Assembly: GCA_021791715.1 (NCBI GenBank)
Contig: JAJYWB010000003.1
Location: 62,001-126,000, forward strand
Reading direction: 5' to 3'
Length of the DNA: 64,000 bases
Origin: Planctomycetota bacterium
GTDB lineage: Bacteria > Planctomycetota > Planctomycetia > Isosphaerales > Isosphaeraceae
The notes under the pieces are model-generated. The model was not told the DNA's origin, made no database searches, and saw nothing but the letters and a program-made list of their open reading frames with translations. This document shows, one piece after another, positions 18,755 to 26,891 of this stretch. The position numbers and the translations under genes are program-made. The stretch's first letter is position 1. Every line of letters starts with the position of its first letter.

Positions 18755-19048
18755 ATGGCCGCGATCAATCTCTCGGTACCTCATGGACAGACGATCGAAG
18801 TCGCGACCGAGAATTTCGGCAAGACGATCCGCGCGGCGTCGGTCAAATACTCGAAGTGGATCGCGCAGGCCGACCTCTCCGAGGACGGTCGATCGGCCAA
18901 ATTGACGGGCTCTGGCTACATGATCGATCTCACCGTCGATGAGACCGCCGTCCACGCCAAAGGGAACGTTCCGTTGTTCGTCAAACTGCTTGAAGGACGC
19001 ATCAAAGAGTTCGTTGAATCGACGCTGGGCAAAGGGGATATCCCCTGA
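18755..19048 (+). CDS. Polyhydroxyalkanoic acid system family protein
   Basis: A 97-residue protein without signal peptide. The pattern LSVPHGQT, LTGSGYMIDLTVDE and VPLFVKLLEGRIKEFVESTL fits the small PHA-granule-region family (TIGR02610/PF09650). Members were first noted near polyhydroxyalkanoate genes but are widespread and of unknown mechanism; no PHA synthase is seen here. It is divergent from the M16 protease, with about 290 bp between the starts. Confidence 0.75.
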   Translation: MAAINLSVPHGQTIEVATENFGKTIRAASVKYSKWIAQADLSEDGRSAKLTGSGYMIDLTVDETAVHAKGNVPLFVKLLEGRIKEFVESTLGKGDIP

Positions 19049-19246
19049 TCAAAGCTCGGCTTGCGGCCGAGATCGCACGCGATTCATCGATCGAGCCGAT
19101 TCCAAATCTCGATCGATCCGATTGAAGATTCAGATTGGGTCAACTTTTCCGATTGAAACGACGATAACGATGGAACGGATCGTGTCGCGCTCCCCCCGCG
19201 CGGTCTGCCGGGCGTTTAATCAAGCCTGACGATCGAGGACGGGACG

Positions 19247-21016
19247 GTGAACGAACCAGCCCCGAACGTCGAGTGGACCGATCGCGTGAGCGGAAACTCG
19301 AATCTCAACGATCCGAGATCACTCCGAGAGATCGGACGTGATAGCGCTCAAAAAGCAGCCGAAAACGAACAAATTCGAGGCGTATGGAACGGAATCAAAA
19401 CGATAATTTGGATCGTGATCGTTTCGCTTTGGATCTTGGGAGCGCAAGGATGCGCAGGGTTATCAAAATGGAACGATTTAACTCCTCCGATCGCGTCAAA
19501 CGATACGGATGCACAGGTTAAGCGGGCCGACTCGGGCGAAGCGAACGCGTCGGGTAATCCGACCGACTCGGGCGAAGCGAACGCATCGGGTAATCCGACC
19601 GACTCGGGCGAAGCGAACGCGGAGGTTAAGCAGGCGGCCTCGGCTGCTTTGTCATCATCGGCGTCGCCGATTTACGCATCGCCGCCGATCGCCTTTGAAA
19701 CGCCTTTCTCGTCGTCGTCTTCGATTTATGCGTCGCCGCCGTTCGCCTTCGGAAGGTCGGCCGCGTCTGCGTCGCCGATCTCCTCTTCGCAGCCGTTCTC
19801 CTTCGGAACGCCTTCCACGTCGGAGTCGTCGATCTACGCTTCGCCGCCGTTCTCCTTCGAACCGCCCGAGGCGAGCGAATCAAAAACAAAAGTCGATACA
19901 CAAGATGCTAAAACATCAAATGATGAAAAATCGAAGCGATCGAATTCGGAAGCGAAATCGGGTTCAACGACACATAATCGATCGTTGAAATCGAATCGGG
20001 TCGATTCCAAAGGGGGGAAATCGCCGGCGAAAGACGTTGCGAAATCGGCTACGAAAGCCGGTATGAAGGACGATGCGAAATTGGCGGCGAAATCAAAAGC
20101 GAAAGACGATCCGAACGTGAAAAAAACGCAAACGCGCGCCGATTCGAATCGCGTCGTTTCGCCCGAGGACCCCGAGGAAAATCCCGATACGGCTTCGACC
20201 TCTCCCGCCGACGACGTCGATCCGTTTCTGTTTCCAAGGTTGAAGAAGCTGATTCGCGAGGATGAAACACAGAAGCGGCCCGATCCAAAAGTGAACATTC
20301 GTAGGCCAGACCCCGACACCGCGAATTTCCCGAACAGCGCCTACACGGTCGCCAAAGGGCGGATGTATATCGAGAATTCGCCGGTCGGCTTCACGGGGCC
20401 GGCGCGGTTTTCGAGTTCATCATATAATTGGAATTATTTAATTCGTTATGGATTGACCGACAACCTCGAGTTTCGTTTATTCGGCAACGGGTACACGGCG
20501 ATTCAGGGAAAAGATAAGACGACGGGTTTCGCTCCGCTCGATTTCGACTTTAAAGCTCATTTTTGGAACGAGAATCGGAAATTCTTCATTCCGGCGGCGG
20601 GGCTCGAGGTTTACCTTCAGACCGATTTCGGGTCGCCGGCGTTCGATCACGGCGTGCAACCTTCGATCAACATGTTATTTGATCAAACCTTGTTTTTCGA
20701 TGTGAACCTGGAATGGAACATCGGGATTACCGGCGCCAGGGCGAACGGCAACATCTATTACGAGGTGTCGGCCTCGTGGTCGTTCGAACATAAAATCGTT
20801 AAAGATCTTGATATTTTTATACATGGATTTTATAACGCGGCGAGTTTACCGCGATCGATTTTGTTCAATCCCGCGGCTTCGAACGCGATCGTCAACGGAG
20901 TGGGTTTGATCAAGACGGTGAACGATCAATTCGCGATTTTCGGCAGTTATAATCTCGGCTGCACCAAGACGTCGCCGAATCACATCATTCTGGCGGGGTT
21001 CGCGGTCGCGTTTTGA
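19247..21016 (+). CDS. Porin/transporter-like outer-membrane protein with repeat-rich N-terminal half
   Basis: A 589-residue protein. A hydrophobic segment at about residues 44-62 ends in GAQGC, possibly a signal anchor or weak lipobox. Next come a 12-residue repeat (DSGEANASGNPT, period 36 bp at 19529, 19565 and 19601), a Ser/Pro/Phe-rich stretch repeating SSIYASPPFAF-like units, and a basic Lys/Ser/Ala linker. The C-terminal 230 residues are aromatic and beta-rich (IRYGLTDNLEFRLFGNGY) and end in Phe, like outer-membrane beta barrels of the MetA-phenol/transporter type (PF13557). The repeats probably form a periplasmic or wall-spanning stalk. Substrate is unknown. Confidence 0.7.
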   Translation: MNEPAPNVEWTDRVSGNSNLNDPRSLREIGRDSAQKAAENEQIRGVWNGIKTIIWIVIVSLWILGAQGCAGLSKWNDLTPPIASNDTDAQVKRADSGEANASGNPTDSGEANASGNPTDSGEANAEVKQAASAALSSSASPIYASPPIAFETPFSSSSSIYASPPFAFGRSAASASPISSSQPFSFGTPSTSESSIYASPPFSFEPPEASESKTKVDTQDAKTSNDEKSKRSNSEAKSGSTTHNRSLKSNRVDSKGGKSPAKDVAKSATKAGMKDDAKLAAKSKAKDDPNVKKTQTRADSNRVVSPEDPEENPDTASTSPADDVDPFLFPRLKKLIREDETQKRPDPKVNIRRPDPDTANFPNSAYTVAKGRMYIENSPVGFTGPARFSSSSYNWNYLIRYGLTDNLEFRLFGNGYTAIQGKDKTTGFAPLDFDFKAHFWNENRKFFIPAAGLEVYLQTDFGSPAFDHGVQPSINMLFDQTLFFDVNLEWNIGITGARANGNIYYEVSASWSFEHKIVKDLDIFIHGFYNAASLPRSILFNPAASNAIVNGVGLIKTVNDQFAIFGSYNLGCTKTSPNHIILAGFAVAF

Positions 21017-21487
21017 TGAAACGACGATGTGGAATTGAAGGCGTTCAACCGCGATCGCGTTGCGCGTAATAAATGTGAATTTGGCACGAGAATTGCTACT
21101 CTTTTTATCGCGGTTCGGCTTCGCGAGCGAATCGCGCCGATTGGATCATGCGTGAAGGGGTGGAGGCGCGAAGGTGGTGATCGCTCGATTCGATTGGATG
21201 GCCCGACGGAAAGCTCTGGGAACGAAGGGTTTCGCTCACGAGCCGCGGGTTCGAGAGCGAATCGTTCGCGATTTCTCGGCGTCGGCTCTACAATCGATAT
21301 AATTGCCCCAAACCGCCGAGATTACGCAAGAATCCAGTTTCCGCTTGATTGGAACCTTTTCCGTGTTAGGATCGTATTGTTTGGCACGGACGTCAAGATT
21401 TATCATGGAACGGTTGTTCCACGGTATCGCGGTTTCCCATGTTCATAGAATCACCAGCGTTTGATCGACTTCCAAAGGAGCCTGCAA
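21017..21487. other. Intergenic region upstream of the P-type ATPase locus
   Basis: An open frame of about 139 codons at 21029-21448 shows no protein-like composition and no family pattern, so I do not call it. The last 150 bp probably carry the promoter of the ATPase locus. Confidence 0.5.
21345..21372 (+). promoter_or_regulatory. Candidate sigma70-type promoter of the P-type ATPase locus
   Basis: TTGATT at 21345-21350 and TAGGAT at 21367-21372 are 16 bp apart, a fair match to -35/-10 elements, about 115 bp before the first gene of the locus. This is a visual match only; planctomycete promoter consensus is not well fixed. Confidence 0.25.
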
Positions 21488-21850
21488 GTGACCGAGAACA
21501 CGATCCCCGCCGATCAAAATTCGAGCGATCCCATGAAGGCGGTCGCCGACGCGTTAAGCCAGGCGGGCCGGGCGATGCACGACGGCGCGACGCACGCGAG
21601 GGAAGCCGCTCCCAAGGTTTGGGAGGCGACCGAGAAATTCGTCAGCCGATTCACCTACACCACGTGCTACACGATTTCGTTCGGCGTGGTCTTTCCGGTG
21701 TTGCTCGTGGGACGTGCGATTCCCAAGAACAACGCGATCGTTCATGGAATGGTCGACGGAGCGATCGCCGCCAAAGACTCGATCGAGAAGATGAAAACGC
21801 AACCGGTCGGAGAAGCGGTTCAAGAGAATTATCATCCTCAGCCGTCGTGA
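21488..21850 (+). CDS. Small membrane-associated protein of the P-type ATPase locus
   Basis: About 120 residues. A hydrophilic N-terminus and an amphipathic helix (residues about 20-55) lead to a hydrophobic segment FTYTTCYTISFGVVFPVLLV, then a conserved-looking RAIPKNNAIVHGMVDGAIAAKDSIE. The start is GTG at 21488 with AAAGGAG 7 bases upstream; an ATG at 21461 is in frame but less well supported. No characterised family comes to mind. Being first in a nine-gene same-strand run with two P-type ATPase homologues, it may be an accessory subunit or membrane anchor; this is inference. Confidence 0.66.
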   Translation: MTENTIPADQNSSDPMKAVADALSQAGRAMHDGATHAREAAPKVWEATEKFVSRFTYTTCYTISFGVVFPVLLVGRAIPKNNAIVHGMVDGAIAAKDSIEKMKTQPVGEAVQENYHPQPS

Positions 21851-22225
21851 TCGTTCGGCGACGCCGCGCGGCTTCATGGTATCAATTCGGCGTGCCGTCC
21901 TCGCCGGAGCCGAGGAGATCGGCGTTCGATACGTGTCCGGGTCGGCCAGAAACGATTTCGATCGACCTAAAAGAAATTAACTGTATGTCATCATAACAAA
22001 TTCCTTTCCCCCCCGAATTCAAGAATCGCGGTCGTTCGGTCGACGATTTACGAACGATCGGGATCGGTTTCTCGACCGGTTTCGGGGGCGTCTCGCGACG
22101 AAAACCGACGCGGAACCGTTCCGCGATCGACTTCCACGGTTTTCAACGACCGAAACGATCGACGAATTCGCGAGTCGATCGCGGTTATCGATCCACGTAT
22201 CAATCTTCGATGAGGGCGGTTTCCC
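21851..22225. other. Intergenic gap inside the ATPase locus
   Basis: About 375 bp. No reading frame looks coding on either strand. There is an A/T-rich patch around 21965-22005 (ending CATCATAACAAATTCC) and no clear terminator. Confidence 0.4.
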
Positions 22226-22477
22226 ATGCCGGTGACTCGATCCGAAGCGCTTTTTTTCGCGGGAGGGGTGATCGTGGGAGCGGCCGTGATCGCCGCTTAC
22301 CCCTACTTCAAAGATAAGCTCGGTCCCGTCCTCGACGGGGCGAGGGATCTCGTCGGCGATAAATACGCCGACGCCGCCAAGAAAATGGCCGAACGCATCG
22401 AAGATATTTACGATACGCTCGCCGAGGTGAAAGAACACATGAACAATCCCGAAGAACCCGTCGCGTCGCCGGGATGA
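22226..22477 (+). CDS. YtxH/DUF5132-like single-TM small protein
   Basis: An 83-residue protein: a hydrophobic N-terminal helix (ALFFAGGVIVGAAVIAAYPY) followed by a charged amphipathic helical tail (LDGARDLVGDKYADAAKKMA, then ERIEDIYDTLAEVKEHM). This is the general layout of YtxH/DUF5132 proteins, which I recall as frequent neighbours of HMA_2-containing P-type ATPases. It would be anchored in the cytoplasmic membrane with a cytoplasmic coiled tail. It lies about 190 bp before the ATPase gene. The family label is tentative. Confidence 0.66.
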   Translation: MPVTRSEALFFAGGVIVGAAVIAAYPYFKDKLGPVLDGARDLVGDKYADAAKKMAERIEDIYDTLAEVKEHMNNPEEPVASPG

Positions 22478-22668
22478 TTCCGAGCGAGGAGCGACGTTAC
22501 CTCGCCGCGTGAACAGGTTCGACTCCGCTCGGAGAACAAGCCGTGCCCGGTCGATCGACTTCAAGATCAAGCGAATTCCCCCCGACGATCAAACAAACCC
22601 GTTGAACGCCCGAATCGGCGTCCGATGCGAAACAGATCAGCGACCTTACACCAATTGGTTCACAGCTC

Positions 22669-25600
22669 ATGAATATTTCGGTAACGTTTCCGTCGGCGGG
22701 GCGCATCGTGGTTCGAAGTCGCGAACTTTTCGGCGATCCCGACACCGATTTTTGTCGTCGGTTCGTCGCGGGGATCGAGCGGGCCGAGGAGATTCTCGGC
22801 GTCTCGATCGGCGGCGACGGCGCCATGGCCGCGGCCGAGATCCGCTATCACGCCAAAAAGTACTCGCTCCAGCAGGTTCTCGACGTCGTGACCGAGCGTC
22901 TTTCGCGAGGCCCCGCTTCCTATGAAGCGAACGGATCCGCGAACGGACACGCGAACGGTTCGACGATCGGACATGCGAACGGTTCGGCGAACGGACACGC
23001 GAACGGTTCGACGAACGGGCGTTCGAGCGCTGCTTCGGGCTCTTATGCGAACGGTCGTTCGAGTGAACTCTTGAATGGGCGACGCTATCGAGGCGTGAAG
23101 CGCGTCGATCGAGATCGCTTTGGACCCGGCGAGGTGTTCGCCGCGTTGCGTAAAACCCGTCGAAACGACGTCGAAGACTCGATCGAAACCGAAGGGTCGG
23201 GTTGGCGCGTAACCAGCCGTACGCCGGGGCGCATTCGCCTGCGGAACGATCTCCTTTTACGCAAGAAGGAGGTGTGTCAGGCGATCGAGCGCGAACTGAT
23301 GAGCGTGTTGGGGATTGAAAAATACACGACGAGCGCCACGACGGGTTCGGTCCTTATCGTTTACGATCGAGGTCAGCTCAATTCGAGCCAGATCGTTGAA
23401 ATCTTGGATTCGGCGTTGCGACAAGCCGAGATTCCGCTCAAAAACGATCGACCCGATCTTCACCTGCCGGTTTGCACGTTTTCGGTCGCCGCGGCCGCGG
23501 TTGCGCAATTTGTTGCGCCGCCGCTTTTGCCGTTCACCGCGGCGTTATTCGCTTATACGTCGATTCCGACTTTCAAAGAAGCGCGTGTCGTGCTTTTCAA
23601 GGAGCGTCGGCTGGGCGTCGACGTGCTCGATTCGATCGTCGTGATCGGTTGCTTGTCGACGATGTCGATCTTTCCGGGCGCGGTTTTGTGCTGGTGCCTC
23701 GGCTTCGGCAAGGTGCTCGTCAAGAAAACACAGGATGATTCCAAAAAGCTGTTGCTCAGCGCCTTCGGCAAGCAACCGCGCTATGTTTGGCTTTATCGAG
23801 AGGGCGCCGAGGTTCAAGTTCCGCTCGAAAAGCTTGAGCAGGGGGATGTGATCGTCGTCAACACGGGAGAGGTCGTACCGGTCGACGGCTTCGTCCGCGA
23901 GGGGATGGCGATGATTGATCAGCATGCTCTCACGGGAGAATCGGCGCCCGCGGAGAAGGGAATCGGCGATCGCGTGTTCGCCGCGACGGTGATGGTGGCT
24001 GGGAAGATTTTTGTCGAAGTCGAGCGGTCGGGGAATGAGACCGCTTCGGCGAAGATTTCGCAGATTCTCAACGATTCGGCGGGCTATAAGCTCACTTCGC
24101 AGCACAAGGGGGAACGGCTCGCCGACAAGGCGGTGATTCCCACGCTGGCGCTCGGTTCATTGGGATTGGCGACGATGGGGCCCGCCGGCGCCGTCGCGGT
24201 TCTGAACAGCGATTTCGGCACGGGGATTCGGATGGCGGCGCCGCTCGCGATGCTTTCGACGCTCGCTCTCTGCGCCCATAAGGGGATTCTCGTCAAAGAC
24301 GGCCGGGCGCTCGAATTGATGAACGAGATCGACACCGTTTTGTTTGATAAAACGGGAACGCTGACACGCGAGCGACCCGAGGTGGGTCGAATCGTGGCGT
24401 CGGCGGGATTCGAACCCGACCAAATTCTTCGTTACGCCGCGGCGGCGGAGAATAAATTCGCGCACCCGATCGCCAAGGCGATTCTTCATCGGTTCGAGGA
24501 GCTCGGCGTTCCGCTGCCGATGATCGACGATTCTAAATATCATGTCGGTTATGGAATCACGGTTCATGTCGAGGGGAGGACGATACGAGTCGGCAGCGCT
24601 CGATTTATGGATCTGGAGGGGGTTGAGATTTCACCCGAGGTGAAGGCGTTGCTCGCCGACGCGCACGACGAGGGTCATACGCTCGTGATGGTCGCGGTCG
24701 ACGATCGCCTTGGCGGCGCGATCGAGCTTCAGGCGTCGGTTCGGCCCGAGGTTCGCGAGATCGTCAAGGGGCTGCGCGATCGCGGAATCAAGCACATCGC
24801 GATCATCTCGGGCGATCACGAGGCGCCGACGCGCAAGCTGGCGCAAAGCCTGGGGATGGATCGTTATTTCGCGCAGGTGCTTCCCGCCGACAAAGCGAGT
24901 TATGTGGAACAGTTGCAATCCGAGGGGAAGAAGGTTTGCTTCGTCGGCGACGGCATCAACGATTCGATCGCGCTCAAGAAGGCCAACGTGTCGATCTCGC
25001 TTCGAGGAGCGTCGTCGATCGCGACCGACACGGCTCACATCGTCTTTATGGAGGAGGGGCTTTCCAAACTTTGCGATCTGCGCGACATCTCCCGCGATCT
25101 GGATCGCAACGTTCGCAAGAGTTGGCATTTGATCATCGCGCCGAACGCTTTATGTATCGGCGGGGCGTTTTTCCTCGGCTTCGGCATCATGGCTTCGGTG
25201 GTGACGAACAACGTCGCGGCGCTCGCGGCGCTCGCCAACGGCATGCTGCCGTTGCGGAAGATCGCCGAGGCGCAGGCCGAGAGCGAACACGAGCAGGAGA
25301 TGAGGCTCGCATACGCCCGCGAACGCGGGTTCGCTTCGCATACGAACGGCGAACGCCCGGTCGCGACCGCGGCCGCCGCGGCGTCGCGGCTCGCCGCGGC
25401 GATCGATCATGATCTTACCGAATGTTCAAATGAAAATTCCGCGAATCATTCGGAGGCGAACGGGTCGACTCGCGAAGAACGGACGAACGGTTTTCATCGG
25501 AACGGTAACCCGCCGCCTCATTTTCATGTGAACTCATCCGAATCGAACGGGGTTCACCGAAGCGAAGAGCGCGCGAAATCGAGCGAAGAGGCGAACGGTC

Positions 25601-25989
25601 GAAGTCGTCCCGCTCAAAACGGCGTCGAGGGAAACGGCGCGGCGGCGGGGGCGTGGACATGGTCGAGAGCGAGGCACGGCGAACTTTTGGTCGAGCGAAC
25701 GATCGCGCGCGATCTTGACGATCGTATGCGGAAGGAGATTCTCGTCGAGATCGATCGCAGACGCGACGAACTCGACGTCGATTTCGACGCGATCTGGAGC
25801 GACGGCGAGCCCGTGCTCACGGTCGATTCTCGAATGTTCATGTTGACCGTTGTTTTTCAAGAAAAACGATATCGCGTTTACGCCAAGCTTTCGCTCGCGG
25901 CGCGGATGTTCGCCCGGGATCGCGAGCGCGAGCGCGCCGTGGAATTCATCGATTCGATCGCTCGCGATCTCGACCTGCAACCGATTTGA
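22669..25989 (+). CDS. P1B-like P-type ATPase with HMA_2-type domains and C-terminal extension
   Basis: A 1106-residue protein. Order: N-terminal HMA-like fold (1-85), Asn-Gly-rich linker (about 86-135), a second HMA_2-like domain without CxxC (about 185-265), membrane segments, actuator loop with TGES (422-425), more membrane segments, phosphorylation motif DKTGT (Asp560), HP (599-600) and hinge GDGIND (760-765). All catalytic motifs are present, so it should be an active ion pump. The usual membrane CPx motif is absent; that position reads SDFGTG (514-519), so the ion cannot be inferred. After the last helices there is a further Asn-Gly-rich linker and a folded domain of about 95 residues. 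Its gene is followed by a homologue with broken motifs. Confidence 0.9.
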   Translation: MNISVTFPSAGRIVVRSRELFGDPDTDFCRRFVAGIERAEEILGVSIGGDGAMAAAEIRYHAKKYSLQQVLDVVTERLSRGPASYEANGSANGHANGSTIGHANGSANGHANGSTNGRSSAASGSYANGRSSELLNGRRYRGVKRVDRDRFGPGEVFAALRKTRRNDVEDSIETEGSGWRVTSRTPGRIRLRNDLLLRKKEVCQAIERELMSVLGIEKYTTSATTGSVLIVYDRGQLNSSQIVEILDSALRQAEIPLKNDRPDLHLPVCTFSVAAAAVAQFVAPPLLPFTAALFAYTSIPTFKEARVVLFKERRLGVDVLDSIVVIGCLSTMSIFPGAVLCWCLGFGKVLVKKTQDDSKKLLLSAFGKQPRYVWLYREGAEVQVPLEKLEQGDVIVVNTGEVVPVDGFVREGMAMIDQHALTGESAPAEKGIGDRVFAATVMVAGKIFVEVERSGNETASAKISQILNDSAGYKLTSQHKGERLADKAVIPTLALGSLGLATMGPAGAVAVLNSDFGTGIRMAAPLAMLSTLALCAHKGILVKDGRALELMNEIDTVLFDKTGTLTRERPEVGRIVASAGFEPDQILRYAAAAENKFAHPIAKAILHRFEELGVPLPMIDDSKYHVGYGITVHVEGRTIRVGSARFMDLEGVEISPEVKALLADAHDEGHTLVMVAVDDRLGGAIELQASVRPEVREIVKGLRDRGIKHIAIISGDHEAPTRKLAQSLGMDRYFAQVLPADKASYVEQLQSEGKKVCFVGDGINDSIALKKANVSISLRGASSIATDTAHIVFMEEGLSKLCDLRDISRDLDRNVRKSWHLIIAPNALCIGGAFFLGFGIMASVVTNNVAALAALANGMLPLRKIAEAQAESEHEQEMRLAYARERGFASHTNGERPVATAAAAASRLAAAIDHDLTECSNENSANHSEANGSTREERTNGFHRNGNPPPHFHVNSSESNGVHRSEERAKSSEEANGRSRPAQNGVEGNGAAAGAWTWSRARHGELLVERTIARDLDDRMRKEILVEIDRRRDELDVDFDAIWSDGEPVLTVDSRMFMLTVVFQEKRYRVYAKLSLAARMFARDRERERAVEFIDSIARDLDLQPI

Positions 25990-26053
25990 ACCCGCTTGAA
26001 ATAGAACGATGCACGCCGGTTCGATTGATCCACATTTTTGAGGAAGGGCCCCG

Positions 26054-26557
26054 ATGACACACGACGAGTCGAACGCGACCGAACCGACGAACGGATCGCA
26101 ACCGGTCGAAAAGGCCGAGCTTAACGAATCCGAAAAGTTTTTTGATATCTATTTGATCGATACAGGTTGGAACGTTCCGGTGAGCAAGGCGGTGCGGCAG
26201 AACATCAGCTTGCTGGGAGATTTTCTTCGCGAGGATCACAATTTATACGTTCTCACCGAGTCGCAATCGACCTCGCTTTTAAAGAACGAACCGAAGTTCA
26301 TCGGGTTCGACCCGATCATTTTGGTGATCGAACGCGGCGAGAAGTTGAAGGCGAAGCGGCTCGAGGGTTTTCGCCTCAACCTCGGCCTGATGCGTCGACC
26401 CGAGCAGGCGATCGCCAAGCTGCAACAGGCGGTGCGAATTTTGTCCGATCGTCGAACCGCGGCGAACATCTCCAAGACCGTGCGCAAGGAGATCTGGATG
26501 GCGGGGCTCGACGGGGCGTTCCGGGCGCTCGCCGAATCGCCTCTTGAAATGCATTGA
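26054..26557 (+). CDS. Hypothetical soluble protein of the P-type ATPase locus
   Basis: A 167-residue protein with GGAAGGG ahead of the ATG. It has a disordered first 30 residues, then an alpha/beta-like part (FFDIYLIDTGWNVPVSKAVR, then FIGFDPIILVIERG) and a helical C-terminal third (RRPEQAIAKLQQAVRILSDR). No membrane helix or signal is visible, so it is probably cytoplasmic. I recognise no family. It lies between the active ATPase and its degenerate homologue, suggesting a regulatory or scaffolding role; this is inference. Confidence 0.68.
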   Translation: MTHDESNATEPTNGSQPVEKAELNESEKFFDIYLIDTGWNVPVSKAVRQNISLLGDFLREDHNLYVLTESQSTSLLKNEPKFIGFDPIILVIERGEKLKAKRLEGFRLNLGLMRRPEQAIAKLQQAVRILSDRRTAANISKTVRKEIWMAGLDGAFRALAESPLEMH

Positions 26558-26591
26558 GATCGACTCGTTCTTCATTTTCAAGGAACACGTT

Positions 26592-26786
26592 ATGAATCAG
26601 GAAGCGATCGACGGGCTGATCGGTACGCTCGCGCTGATGCTTACGGTGGCGTATCTCGGTTATCACGTTGAGAAGAAGCGGATTCACCTTCGCAGGATTT
26701 TTGATATCGTCGACGACGAGGAGGTTCGGCTGCTCGATCTGCTCGACGAGATGCGGAACCGCGGCGAGCTCGCCGCGTCGACGTGA
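26592..26786 (+). CDS. Small single-TM protein of the P-type ATPase locus
   Basis: A 64-residue protein: one N-terminal membrane helix (LIGTLALMLTVAYLGYHV) then a basic and acidic helical tail (EKKRIHLRRIFDIVDDEE). The ATG at 26592 has AAGGA upstream. Size and layout resemble small regulatory subunits of P-type ATPases, such as KdpF-like peptides, but I see no sequence link. It is 34 bp after the previous gene and about 105 bp before the pseudo-ATPase. Confidence 0.66.
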   Translation: MNQEAIDGLIGTLALMLTVAYLGYHVEKKRIHLRRIFDIVDDEEVRLLDLLDEMRNRGELAAST

Positions 26787-26891
26787 CGCCTCGCGACGAC
26801 GGCGCTGATCGATATCGAGCGATCGGCGAACCGCGTTCGTCGGAGAATTAAGATCAAAGCATAATTAAATTACAAGAGCGATTGATTCAAC

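Noticed and set aside
21029..21448. Possible 139-codon gene between the porin-like gene and the ATPase locus
   Set aside because: Not overlapped by another gene, but composition is Arg-rich and motif-free, and no ribosome-binding site was seen.
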